Assembly (NCBI GenBank): GCA_039810525.1
Contig: JBDHXE010000016.1
Span: 1 to 22,751, forward strand
Reading direction: 5' to 3'
Length of the DNA stretch: 22,751 bases
Source of the DNA: JBDHXE01 sp039810525
GTDB taxonomy: Bacteria > Bacteroidota > Ignavibacteria > Kapaibacteriales > UBA2268
A model generated the notes under the pieces. The model was not told the DNA's origin. It saw only the letters and a program-made list of their open reading frames with translations, and did not search any database. The translations under genes and the position numbers were made by a program. Below, in pieces: positions 7,206-15,011 of this stretch; position 1 is the stretch's first letter, and every line of letters starts with the position of its first letter.

Positions 7206-8534
7206 TTAAACAGAAGCTCTACCTATACTAATATAAGTAAAACCTAAGGATTTCATTTCCGCATTACTCCATAGATTACGACCATCAAAAATAATATGAT
7301 TCTTTAAATTATCCTTAATAATCTTAAAATCTGGGTTTCTAAATAAATTCCATTCAGTAGCTACTATCAAAGCATCTGCATTATCCAAACAATCGTACAT
7401 ATTGCTAGAATAATTAATCTTTTCGCCAAAAATTAATCTAGCATTTTCAATAGCTTCTGGGTCATAGGTAGATATACTAGCTCCATGCTCCAAAAGTAAT
7501 TCAATCAATTTAAATGCAGGAGCTTCTCTTGTATCATCTGTGTTAGGTTTAAAAGATAGCCCCCATAGAGCAAACTTTAAGCCAGACAAATCGTTAAAGT
7601 GCATTTTTATCTTCTTAAAAAACCGATTTATTTGATTATAGTTTACACTTTGAGCAGCTTTTACAATCTCCAAAGATACATTTTCCGCATCAGATGAATG
7701 AATTAATGCTTTAACATCTTTGGGAAAGCACGATCCACCATAACCAATACCAGCAAATAAAAATCTTTTGCCTATACGGGTATCAGAACCTATGCCGATT
7801 CTAATATTTTCAATATCAGCCCCTACTCTTTCGCAATACTCAGACAAATCATTTATAAATGATATCTTAACTGCTAAAAAGGCATTTGCAGCATACTTGG
7901 TTATTTCAGCTGATTTTTCATCCATAATGATAATAGGATTACCACTTCTTACAAAAGGCTTATAAAGATCACTCATTATTTCAGCAGCCTTATTATTAGA
8001 AGTGCCAATTACAATTCTTTCTGGTTTCATTGCATCTTCAATAGCAAAACCTTCGCGGAGAAATTCAGGATTACTTACCACTACTAAGTTTTTATTGCTA
8101 AGCTTGTCATTAAAAATATCATCAACTATCTTTGAAGTCCCAACAGGAACAGTTGATTTATTTACAATAATTTTGAAATCATTGATTTTATTAGTAGAAA
8201 TAATATTAGCAATATCTTCGGCTACTTTAGTTACGTGATGCAAATCGGCAGAGCCGTCTTCACTAGGAGGGGTAGGTAAACACAGAAAAATTATTTCAGA
8301 ATTTTTAACAGCAAATTCAAGATCATTAGTAAAATGAATTCTACCATCTTTAATATTTTGCTCGAGAAGATTTTCTAATCCGGGTTCGTAAATGGGTGGA
8401 ATCCCATTCTTCAATTTATTGATTTTTTGTAGATCTATATCTACGCAGACTACATTGTTGCCTACATCAGCAAAACAAACACCAGACACCAGACCTACAT
8501 ATCCGGTGCCGATGACTCCAATTTTATAAGACAT
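7206..8534 (-). CDS. ugd: UDP-glucose 6-dehydrogenase
   Basis: This 442-aa enzyme oxidises UDP-glucose to UDP-glucuronate using two NAD+, feeding surface polysaccharide or nucleotide-sugar synthesis. It has an N-terminal NAD-binding fold (GVIGTGYVGLVSG, residues 6-18), a CLPTPP motif (85-90), NPEFLREG (155-162), the active-site loop GIGYGGSCFPKD with catalytic C269, and a C-terminal UDP-binding domain with WGLSFKPNTDDTREAPA and a late DGRN. The length fits the family. The ATG at 8534 has a good GAGGT ribosome site 5 nt upstream. It starts 29 bp after rplY and is likely co-transcribed with prs-rplY, taking the place where pth usually follows. A related UDP-sugar dehydrogenase specificity (such as UDP-ManNAc) is less likely. 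Confidence 0.93.
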   Translation of the reverse strand: MSYKIGVIGTGYVGLVSGVCFADVGNNVVCVDIDLQKINKLKNGIPPIYEPGLENLLEQNIKDGRIHFTNDLEFAVKNSEIIFLCLPTPPSEDGSADLHHVTKVAEDIANIISTNKINDFKIIVNKSTVPVGTSKIVDDIFNDKLSNKNLVVVSNPEFLREGFAIEDAMKPERIVIGTSNNKAAEIMSDLYKPFVRSGNPIIIMDEKSAEITKYAANAFLAVKISFINDLSEYCERVGADIENIRIGIGSDTRIGKRFLFAGIGYGGSCFPKDVKALIHSSDAENVSLEIVKAAQSVNYNQINRFFKKIKMHFNDLSGLKFALWGLSFKPNTDDTREAPAFKLIELLLEHGASISTYDPEAIENARLIFGEKINYSSNMYDCLDNADALIVATEWNLFRNPDFKIIKDNLKNHIIFDGRNLWSNAEMKSLGFTYISIGRASV

Positions 8535-8563
8535 TATAACCTCAAATAATTAGGAAGAAAAAT

Positions 8564-9124
8564 TTATTTTCCACCACCACGAGGTTTCATAACAGTAGCA
8601 ATTACAGTTTCAGGTGCTAATTCAGTTTCGAGAGCGCCAAGATTAATATCCTTCAATAATAGGTTATCTCCCATATTCAAGTGAGCAATATTAACCTCAA
8701 TTAATTCTACAAGATCTTGTGGTAAAGACTTAACTTTGATCTTAATGATATTTTGCATTAATTTACCACCCTGACGAACACCAATAGGTTGTCCTACCAA
8801 TTTAAAAGGTATTTCTACAGTAAGTTTTTGACCTTTTACTAAACCTTGTAGATCAAAATGAACTATATTATCAGTAACTGGATCAAATTGAATATCCTTC
8901 AAAATACATTGATGGGACTGATTAGAGCCTTCTACCTTCAGATCAACTACTTTGGTTTGAGCAGTATAAACTATAGGTCTCAAATCAAGTGGTTTAGCAT
9001 AAATAGATATATTATCTTGCCCTTGAACATAGAAAACACCAGGTATAAAACCTTGATTTCTTATAGACTTGGAAGCTTTCTTTCCAGTATCTCTTTTCTT
9101 AACTTCTAAAATTACTTCATTCAT
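8564..9124 (-). CDS. rplY: 50S ribosomal protein L25, long Ctc/TL5 form
   Basis: This 186-aa 5S rRNA-binding ribosomal protein has two domains. The L25 domain spans about residues 1-92 (ILEVKKRDTGKKASKSIRNQGFIPGVFY... then KDIQFDPVTDNIVHFDL), and the TL5/CTC C-terminal beta domain about 95-182 (GQKLTVEIPFKLVGQPIGVRQGG...). The long form is usual in Bacteroidota and many Gram-positives and is linked to stress (general stress protein Ctc). The ATG at 9124 follows GGTGAT. It lies 18 bp after prs; prs followed by rplY is a widely conserved pair, which supports both calls. Confidence 0.95.
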   Translation of the reverse strand: MNEVILEVKKRDTGKKASKSIRNQGFIPGVFYVQGQDNISIYAKPLDLRPIVYTAQTKVVDLKVEGSNQSHQCILKDIQFDPVTDNIVHFDLQGLVKGQKLTVEIPFKLVGQPIGVRQGGKLMQNIIKIKVKSLPQDLVELIEVNIAHLNMGDNLLLKDINLGALETELAPETVIATVMKPRGGGK

Positions 9125-9142
9125 TTTATCACCAACTATTAA

Positions 9143-10081
9143 TTATCTTTCCATATCAAATAATGAACTAATCGAACGATTATCATGAGTTCGGATTATT
9201 GCTTCCGACAATAATTCGGCCACACTGATAACCTCAATCTTATTACAAGGTCTTGCCAAAGGAATCGTATCTGTTACAAATAATTTTCTAATAGCAGAAC
9301 TTTGCTCAATTTTATCAAGAGCTGCTCCAGAAAATACTGGATGTACAGTAATACCAATTATATTAAGAGCACCCTTTTCCTTAATGGCATCTGCACATTT
9401 AATAAAAGTATTGCCTGTATCTATCATATCATCGACAATAATGATATTTTTATCTTTGGGGTCGCCTATTATATTTACTATTTCAGCTTGATTATGCTGC
9501 GGTCTTCTTTTATCTACCAAAATCAGTTCAGCATCTAATTTTTTAGCATAAGATCTAGCTGTTTTAATACCGCCCACATCAGGTGAAGCAACAGCTACAT
9601 TGTCTAATTTTAATTTCTTAATAGCTCTTAATAATACAGGTGATGCATACAAATGGTCTAAAGGGATATCAAAGAATCCCTGAATTTGAGACGAATGTAA
9701 GTCCACAGTAATTACTCTATCCGCTCCGGCACGAGCTATCAAATTAGCTATTAATTTGGCTGTTACAGATACCCTTGGCTGATCTTTTCTATCTTGGCGA
9801 GCATACCCATAATAAGGAATGACAGCCGTTACTCTTTTTACAGAAGCACGTTTGGCAGCATCTATCATTATAAGTAATTCCATTAAATTATCAGAAGGAG
9901 CATAAGTAGGCTGAATTATAAATAAATCAACTCCTCTTACATTCTCTTCAAATTTAATCCAAATCTCACCATCACTAAAATTTTGTATAGTAGTTGCCGA
10001 TAAGTCAATCCCTAAATGATTGGCAACACTTTCAGATAGAGCTCTATTTGCTCTGCCTGACGCTACTTTGAAATCGTGCAT
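9143..10081 (-). CDS. prs: Ribose-phosphate pyrophosphokinase (PRPP synthetase)
   Basis: This enzyme of about 312 aa transfers pyrophosphate from ATP to ribose-5-phosphate, making PRPP for purines, pyrimidines, His, Trp and NAD. Class I features are clear: NFSDGEIWIKFEENVRG near residue 40, PYYGYARQDRK (the ATP loop), VDLHSSQIQGFFDIPLDHLYASP, and the PRPP-binding loop IIIVDDMIDTGNT. The start is ambiguous: GTG at 10084 lies 8 nt after GGAG (10093-10096), and the ATG immediately after it at 10081 lies 11 nt away. I annotate the ATG. The gene begins only 26 bp downstream of tRNA-Gln, so the two may share a promoter. Confidence 0.96.
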   Translation of the reverse strand: MHDFKVASGRANRALSESVANHLGIDLSATTIQNFSDGEIWIKFEENVRGVDLFIIQPTYAPSDNLMELLIMIDAAKRASVKRVTAVIPYYGYARQDRKDQPRVSVTAKLIANLIARAGADRVITVDLHSSQIQGFFDIPLDHLYASPVLLRAIKKLKLDNVAVASPDVGGIKTARSYAKKLDAELILVDKRRPQHNQAEIVNIIGDPKDKNIIIVDDMIDTGNTFIKCADAIKEKGALNIIGITVHPVFSGAALDKIEQSSAIRKLFVTDTIPLARPCNKIEVISVAELLSEAIIRTHDNRSISSLFDMER

Positions 10082-10107
10082 CACTTACTATACTCCAAAA
10101 AAAAAAG

Positions 10108-10179
10108 CTGGGATGGAAGGATTCGAACCTACGAATGGCGGACCCAAAACCCGCTGCCTTACCACTTGGCGACATCCCA
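10108..10179 (-). tRNA. tRNA-Gln (anticodon TTG)
   Basis: A 72-nt cloverleaf: acceptor TGGGATG pairs with CATCCCA, the D arm is GCC/GGC, and the anticodon stem GCGGG/TCCGC encloses loop TTTTGGG, giving anticodon TTG (glutamine, CAA). The variable loop has 5 nt. The T arm GTAGG-TTCGAAT-CCTTC has one U-U mismatch, and the discriminator is G. CCA is not encoded. A ten-base T run follows the 3' end before prs; it may end some transcripts or let others read into prs. Confidence 0.96.
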
Positions 10180-10200
10180 GTCTTGAAACAAACTGAACTA

Positions 10201-10232
10201 CAAAAATAATCAAAAATCAGATATTGACAAAA
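10201..10232 (-). promoter_or_regulatory. Bacteroidota-type promoter for tRNA-Gln (and perhaps prs-rplY-ugd)
   Basis: Read on the minus strand, TTTTG (10228-10232) is followed by exactly 19 nt and TATTTTTG (10201-10208). This matches the Bacteroidota vegetative consensus of TTTG at -33 and TAnnTTTG at -7. The expected start site is roughly 17 nt before the tRNA 5' end. It lies between the coaE stop (10242) and the tRNA. Assignment is by pattern only. Confidence 0.5.
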
Positions 10233-10241
10233 TTATTTTTT

Positions 10242-10901
10242 CTAAAATTGTTTTTTCGGTAATAATTTTATTATTTCAAGCAAAGACAAAACACTGCTTT
10301 GTAGATTTTCTAAATTTGAATTATTCTCAATTACAAAGTCTGAATGCTCTCTTTTATACTGTGGATTAAGTTGGCTATCATTTCTATATTTAAAATCAAT
10401 TTCGCTCAAATGAGTATTTTTTATAAATCTTTCTTTCCTTATCTCTTCTTTACTTTCTACCATTATTATATAATCAAAGCCCTCGTCTAAACCTGCCTCA
10501 AAAATCAAAGCACTTTCTACAAATATCAATTTATCACCTGACAAAGCGTATTCTTCTATGGTTCTAATCATTAAATCAATTACTGGGGGATGTAAGATTG
10601 CATTTAATTTTTGCAAATTATTTCTTGATAACTCCGTATTACCAAACACTTGCTCCGAAATAAATTTAGTATTATAAGCATTGTTTACAAAAGATTCATC
10701 GCCAAAATTTGCTTTTATTAGATTCTTAACTTCTGATGAAGCTGATAGTATTTGCTTTGATAGTAAGTCTGTGTTAATAATACGATACCCTAAAGAATAT
10801 AATATTTTACTAACCTCTGATTTACCAGAATTAATAGCGCCAGTAATAGCTATTACTACTACATCGTCTAATAAATTATCTTCAGAATTGAAATTGCCCA
10901 T
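10242..10901 (-). CDS. coaE: Dephospho-CoA kinase
   Basis: This 219-aa P-loop kinase performs the last step of coenzyme A synthesis, phosphorylating the 3'-hydroxyl of dephospho-CoA. It shows a Walker A motif, GAINSGKS, in the first 30 residues, then RIINTDLLSKQIL (the INxD acceptor-site segment), FVESALIFEAGLDEGFDYIIMVES, the lid RKERFIKN, an RNDSQ segment, and HSDFVIENN near the end, matching the family's 'aDfvi.N.g'. The usual TGGIGSGKS is altered to TGAINSGKS but keeps the phosphate-binding residues. The ATG is at 10901 with a weak ribosome site, 15 bp after motA, so it probably rides on the flagellar transcript. No functional link to motility is implied. Confidence 0.9.
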   Translation of the reverse strand: MGNFNSEDNLLDDVVVIAITGAINSGKSEVSKILYSLGYRIINTDLLSKQILSASSEVKNLIKANFGDESFVNNAYNTKFISEQVFGNTELSRNNLQKLNAILHPPVIDLMIRTIEEYALSGDKLIFVESALIFEAGLDEGFDYIIMVESKEEIRKERFIKNTHLSEIDFKYRNDSQLNPQYKREHSDFVIENNSNLENLQSSVLSLLEIIKLLPKKQF

Positions 10902-10916
10902 TTAAATTACCATATT

Positions 10917-11744
10917 TTACTGAGCTTCTGCTGTATTACTTTCTTCAGCTTCTTGTTCTCTAATTATCTTTAGTCTCGACATTACTTCTTCTTGTTGTTT
11001 AGCAGGAAAGGCAGAAGCTAATTTCATCATAGTAATAGAAGGAGTATCGCCCACTTGAATGCTTAATATACCATTTAATATAAAATGATTTAATTTAATC
11101 TCTTCCTCGTGCATATATTTTAGCTTGTCTGCTATGGGCAACCATACTATATTAGCCATAAATATACCCCATAATGTAGCTATAAAAGCAGTTGCTATAT
11201 GATGAATAAGCTCGTTAGGATCGCCACCAGTAGACGAAAAAGTGCCTATTAGCCCCATTACAGTTCCAATTATACCCATAGTAGGCGAATAACCACCTAA
11301 TTTTGAAAAGAATAATATATTTTCGTTATGTCTTTCGGTAATACTTTGTAATTCAAATTCTGCTACATTGATTAAATTTTCTTGTGCTACTCCATCTATC
11401 ATAATCAAAAACATCTTTTTCATAAATGGATGCTCTAATTTACTAACAGCTTCTTCTATTGATAATAAACCTTGTTTGCGTGTAAGAGATGCCAACCTAA
11501 TAATCGAATCTAATATTTTAATCCAATCATATTCCTTGTAAGAAATAGTTAAATAGAACAACTTAGGAATTTTGGCAACCATTTTCAACGAACTACCTGT
11601 AATACCTGCGGCTAATGTGCCACCAATTACAATAGTGATTGCTGGCAACATAAATAAAATAGACAGAGAGCCACCTTCCCAAAGGAAACTACCTATAATA
11701 GCTACAAAGCCTAATAATATCCCAATAATTGTAGTTAATTTCAT
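10917..11744 (-). CDS. motA: Flagellar motor stator protein MotA
   Basis: This inner-membrane protein of about 275 aa forms the ring that surrounds MotB in the ion-driven stator. Two N-terminal helices are followed by a large cytoplasmic loop with the rotor-contact segment RLASLTRKQGLLSIEEAV, then two C-terminal helices holding GGYSPTMGIIGTVMGLIG and ATLWGIFMANIVWLPIADKL (the conserved prolines). The length fits MotA/PomA. The frame can be extended two codons to a TTG at 11750, but the ATG at 11744 (MKLTTIIG) is the natural start. It lies 17 bp after flgL. motB, which usually follows motA, is absent: coaE comes next. The coupling ion cannot be told without MotB. Confidence 0.93.
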   Translation of the reverse strand: MKLTTIIGILLGFVAIIGSFLWEGGSLSILFMLPAITIVIGGTLAAGITGSSLKMVAKIPKLFYLTISYKEYDWIKILDSIIRLASLTRKQGLLSIEEAVSKLEHPFMKKMFLIMIDGVAQENLINVAEFELQSITERHNENILFFSKLGGYSPTMGIIGTVMGLIGTFSSTGGDPNELIHHIATAFIATLWGIFMANIVWLPIADKLKYMHEEEIKLNHFILNGILSIQVGDTPSITMMKLASAFPAKQQEEVMSRLKIIREQEAEESNTAEAQ

Positions 11745-11761
11745 TAACAAATTTAATCAAT

Positions 11762-12754
11762 CTAACTTAGAAAATCAAATAATGTATTTCTAATTAAATT
11801 AGAGCCAACTTGTAGAGAATATGATAAAGCCGTATCTTCCAGTTTTAAATTCATTGCAGTTTTGGCAACATCAGTATCGCTCTTAATAGATTTGATTTCT
11901 TTAAGCCTAATATTATCAGAATCATATTGAGATTGTATTAACTCTAAGCGATTAATTTTGGCACCAAAGTCAGAATTAACTACATTCAAACTATTTACAT
12001 TATCTGCAATTACTTTTTGGTAATTATTCAATTTTTGGAAATCATCAGAAGATAAATAGTCATCTTTAGTTCTTGCTATCCCATCACTCTTATAATATAG
12101 TAAGTTATATAAGCCAATTACAGATTGCAAAGCTTCCAGATTATTACCAAATAATTTATTAGAAGATACATTAATCACTTCTGTAGAATAATTATCTTTA
12201 TTCATTGTTCTATCATTATTATTCCCTTTAAAAATTACCTGCAAACCAGATGGATTTTCAGAAGTCTTATCTCCTTCTATTAGTTCATAAGGTTGATTAT
12301 TAGTAGATGGAGGAGTATTATCAATAGAATTGGCTAATGTTTTGGTACCACTAAATAGAAATTTACCATTCAAATCTTTATTAGCTTCTTTTACCATATC
12401 ATCTAAAATACCTTTGATATATACCGCCATATTAACAGTATTGCCTTGTACACCTATCTGAGTAGAATCAATTGACAAATCTCTTATTTTTTGCATAGAA
12501 TTTGAAAAAAAGTCAATTGATTCTGATGCCAATTTCATTTCATTCAGGCTTTCATTTATATTGTTGATAAATGTATTATTTTTCTCTATCTTAGAATTTA
12601 GTTGCTTACTATCTACCAAATTTGATGGATCATCAGCTAGCGATTGGATTCTATTGCCAGTAGATATCCTCATCTCTTCATTAATTTTACGATTCTGAAT
12701 ATTCTCTAAATTATTAAGATATGGCTTAATAGGTGAATTGAATGTAACTCTCAT
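11762..12754 (-). CDS. flgL: Flagellar hook-filament junction protein FlgL (HAP3)
   Basis: This 330-aa secreted protein joins FlgK at the hook tip to the filament. The flagellin-like N-terminal helical domain (about residues 1-140) includes INEEMRISTGNRIQSLADDPSNLVDSKQL and IQDL-type helices ending NGKFLFSGTKT, which is diagnostic of FlgL. A variable middle domain follows, and the C-terminal helix ends in LKLEDTALSYSLQVGSNLIRNTLFDFL, like the flagellin C-terminus. There is no signal peptide, as expected for flagellar type III export. It starts 4 bp after flgK; AGGA within the flgK end can serve as its ribosome site. Confidence 0.92.
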   Translation of the reverse strand: MRVTFNSPIKPYLNNLENIQNRKINEEMRISTGNRIQSLADDPSNLVDSKQLNSKIEKNNTFINNINESLNEMKLASESIDFFSNSMQKIRDLSIDSTQIGVQGNTVNMAVYIKGILDDMVKEANKDLNGKFLFSGTKTLANSIDNTPPSTNNQPYELIEGDKTSENPSGLQVIFKGNNNDRTMNKDNYSTEVINVSSNKLFGNNLEALQSVIGLYNLLYYKSDGIARTKDDYLSSDDFQKLNNYQKVIADNVNSLNVVNSDFGAKINRLELIQSQYDSDNIRLKEIKSIKSDTDVAKTAMNLKLEDTALSYSLQVGSNLIRNTLFDFLS

Positions 12755-12758
12755 TGAA

Positions 12759-14198
12759 CTACCGTCCTAAGTTAACAAGTGTACCTAAAATATCATTAGA
12801 AGTATTTACTATTCTCGAAGCCGCTTCAAATGCCTTTTGGAATTTGATTAGATTTACGGCCTCCTCATCTAAATTAACTCCGATTACAGAATCTCGTTGG
12901 CTATTTAATTGTTGATTTATCAATTTAGTGGAATTCAATGAATTTAATGTATCCTTAGTTAGATTACCAATCTTTCCAATAAAATTTGTATAATAATCGA
13001 TAGGGTTTTGATTATTCAAAAAAGTATTATCAGAAGATATTTTGGATATTAAAGAAGCAATTTCAGAATTACCAGTTTCACCAACTTGTGTAGAAAGAGG
13101 TATATCACTAGGATTAATAATCAACCCTGGATTAATCTTAATATTAGATGCATTAATAGTAAGACCATTACCCACAAAAAAATCACGTTGGGGGTTACTA
13201 CCAGCTACATCATTCAACCCATAACCAATTTTAGTAAATGAATTAACCTTATTAGCTAAACTAACAGCAAAATCATTAATTCCCTTAGCAATAGAGAATC
13301 CAGTAGAAGAATCTAAATCATCTAAACTTACGTTATATAATTTTAAATTAGAGTAAAGCTCGCCAGATTGAGGAGATAATTCTATATTAGAACTATTGGT
13401 GCCATCACTCTTCATTAGCACTAAAGTCCTCTCACCAGTACTCTGATTTACTTGCTCATCGATTTTAACTGATGAAAAAACATTAGAGGTCAATAAATTT
13501 ATCCCATTCACAAATACATTAATCGAGCCATCATCGTTCGACCCAATTTTGATATCCATCAATTTCGATAAATCCTCTAATCTATTTGCTCTTTCATCAA
13601 TCAAACTTTGTGATTCACTTGTAGAATTATTCCTACTCTTTAAGATTTGCGTGTTGAGCGAAGCTATGTCTGACAATAGAGAATTAATATTATCGGTAGA
13701 AGAAATAGCTTTCTTCTTGACTTCATCTCTCAAATCAGAAATTGAATTAGCAGTATAATTTAATCTATCAGTTAGGGTAGAGGCTATACTTAATAAATTT
13801 TGGCGAAGAGCAGTGCTTTCTGGTTTTACTGACAACTCCTCAAATTTATTAAAAAAGTTAGTTACAATTTCGTTAATCCCAGTATCACCGGGCTCTGCAA
13901 GCAGAGTTTCGACCCTACTCAAATAAGTAGAATCATTATCATAATTGCTCACATTTGATAATGTATTACGAATTTCTTTATCATAATACTCTTCTCTGAA
14001 ATTCTGAATTTTTTGAACAATTACACCAGTTCCAAGATAATTATTACTTTGCTTAGTTTGATCAGTCTCTGCCAAAATAGTAGTTCGCCTAGAATATCCC
14101 GGAGTATTTACATTAGCAATATTATTACCAGTTATATCTAAACCAAATTTTTGAGCTATTAATGCTCTTTTCCCTATTTCAAGCGAAGAAAATCCCAT
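12759..14198 (-). CDS. flgK: Flagellar hook-associated protein FlgK (HAP1)
   Basis: This 479-aa secreted junction protein caps the hook before filament growth. The N-terminus GKRALIAQKFGLDITGNNIANVNTPGYSRR is the classic flagellar rod/hook/HAP signature, and the C-terminus LDEEAVNLIKFQKAFEAASRIVNTSNDILGTLVNLGR is the matching axial-protein helix. Between them are long helical segments (about residues 60-200) and a variable beta region. The length is within the family range. The start codon overlaps the stop of the preceding 119-aa gene by one base (TAATG), indicating translational coupling, and flgL follows 4 bp later. Confidence 0.96.
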   Translation of the reverse strand: MGFSSLEIGKRALIAQKFGLDITGNNIANVNTPGYSRRTTILAETDQTKQSNNYLGTGVIVQKIQNFREEYYDKEIRNTLSNVSNYDNDSTYLSRVETLLAEPGDTGINEIVTNFFNKFEELSVKPESTALRQNLLSIASTLTDRLNYTANSISDLRDEVKKKAISSTDNINSLLSDIASLNTQILKSRNNSTSESQSLIDERANRLEDLSKLMDIKIGSNDDGSINVFVNGINLLTSNVFSSVKIDEQVNQSTGERTLVLMKSDGTNSSNIELSPQSGELYSNLKLYNVSLDDLDSSTGFSIAKGINDFAVSLANKVNSFTKIGYGLNDVAGSNPQRDFFVGNGLTINASNIKINPGLIINPSDIPLSTQVGETGNSEIASLISKISSDNTFLNNQNPIDYYTNFIGKIGNLTKDTLNSLNSTKLINQQLNSQRDSVIGVNLDEEAVNLIKFQKAFEAASRIVNTSNDILGTLVNLGR

Positions 14199-14557
14199 TA
14201 ATTTAGCGAACCACTATTAATCATAATAAAATCAGTAAACTCATCAATTTTTGAAATCAAATCACTAGTATCATGTATCCTTAATTTTAATAACAATTGC
14301 AAATAATCTCTTGTCTCGAGCAATTTACCAGTAATTAATACAAAACTTCTTATTCTATCTAAACGATTTTTATTTTTGAACGCAGCATCTACAGATCCCG
14401 ACAAATTATTAATATTAGTCATTAGTCTGCTTTTGATTTGATATAGCTCATTAATATTGATTTCCTGAGCTAATTCAAGAATTTCATTTTCAATATCAAA
14501 TGCGTTATCAAAAGCATTATTTTGAAATGAATTATTGACTGTCATATTGATTCCCAT
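14198..14557 (-). CDS. Unrecognised helical protein between flgN and flgK
   Basis: I do not recognise this 119-aa protein. It has no signal peptide or membrane segment. Residues 1-25 are Asn/Phe/Asp-rich with a short internal repeat (NAFDNAFD). Residues 24-119 look almost wholly alpha-helical and amphipathic: EILELAQEININELYQIKSRL, then NLSGSVDAAFKNKNRLDRIRSF and LETRDYLQLLLKLRIHDTSDLISKIDEF. Start is ATG 14557, or ATG 14545 four codons in (MTVNN); neither has a clear ribosome site. It lies 6 bp after flgN and its stop overlaps the flgK start by one base, so it is expressed with the junction proteins. Size, helicity and position would fit a second export chaperone or an anti-sigma/assembly factor, but no family signature is visible. 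Confidence 0.75.
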   Translation of the reverse strand: MGINMTVNNSFQNNAFDNAFDIENEILELAQEININELYQIKSRLMTNINNLSGSVDAAFKNKNRLDRIRSFVLITGKLLETRDYLQLLLKLRIHDTSDLISKIDEFTDFIMINSGSLN

Positions 14558-14563
14558 AAAATA

Positions 14564-15001
14564 TTATACTTTAATATTACATACATTTTGCGTGCCATTT
14601 GTCATAAAATCGATCATTTCTCTAATATTTAGCTTTGCTCTATTAATTAATAGCCTATTAGTATTGTTCAATGTAAGCAATTGATTTAGAAGACTCTCAA
14701 AATTTTTCTGCAGTTTTTGAAGCTCTTTAATTTCATCTTTACTTATGAATTTCTTGAGTTCACTCAATTTTATATTTCTACTTTCAGATTTGTTTATATT
14801 TAGCCAATTGGACAAAATATTAAACCTTTCATCTTCTGCTTTGATTAGATTTTTATTGATTTCAGTTTGGTATGAATTAATTTCTTGAAGCTCTCGTATA
14901 TCATTTTTAACAATTGCTATCTGTTGCCTCTTAGATAGTCTTAATAATTCATGGAGCAATTGCTCTTCAAACTTCAAGAATGTTAAGAATTTCGGAAACA
15001 T
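14564..15001 (-). CDS. flgN: FlgN-like export chaperone for FlgK/FlgL
   Basis: This 145-aa cytoplasmic protein is all-helical with strong coiled-coil character: EEQLLHELLRLSKRQQIAIVKNDIRELQEI, then KAEDERFNILSNWLNI and KNFESLLNQLLTLNNTNRLLINRAKLNIREMIDFM. This layout, with a late 'N..N..L...A' helix, is typical of FlgN/YvyG chaperones, which hold FlgK and FlgL before export. The ATG at 15001 has a strong GGGGGT ribosome site. It lies 10 bp after flgJ and shortly upstream of flgK and flgL, exactly where flgN is expected; flgM is missing from its usual place beside it. Sequence conservation in this family is low, so position carries much of the call. Confidence 0.8.
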   Translation of the reverse strand: MFPKFLTFLKFEEQLLHELLRLSKRQQIAIVKNDIRELQEINSYQTEINKNLIKAEDERFNILSNWLNINKSESRNIKLSELKKFISKDEIKELQKLQKNFESLLNQLLTLNNTNRLLINRAKLNIREMIDFMTNGTQNVCNIKV

Positions 15002-15011
15002 AATTTACCCC

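Noticed and set aside
10097..10106. Ten-base T run after tRNA-Gln as a terminator
   Set aside because: There is no separate hairpin before it apart from the tRNA itself, and prs begins right after; read-through seems needed, so it was not annotated as a terminator.
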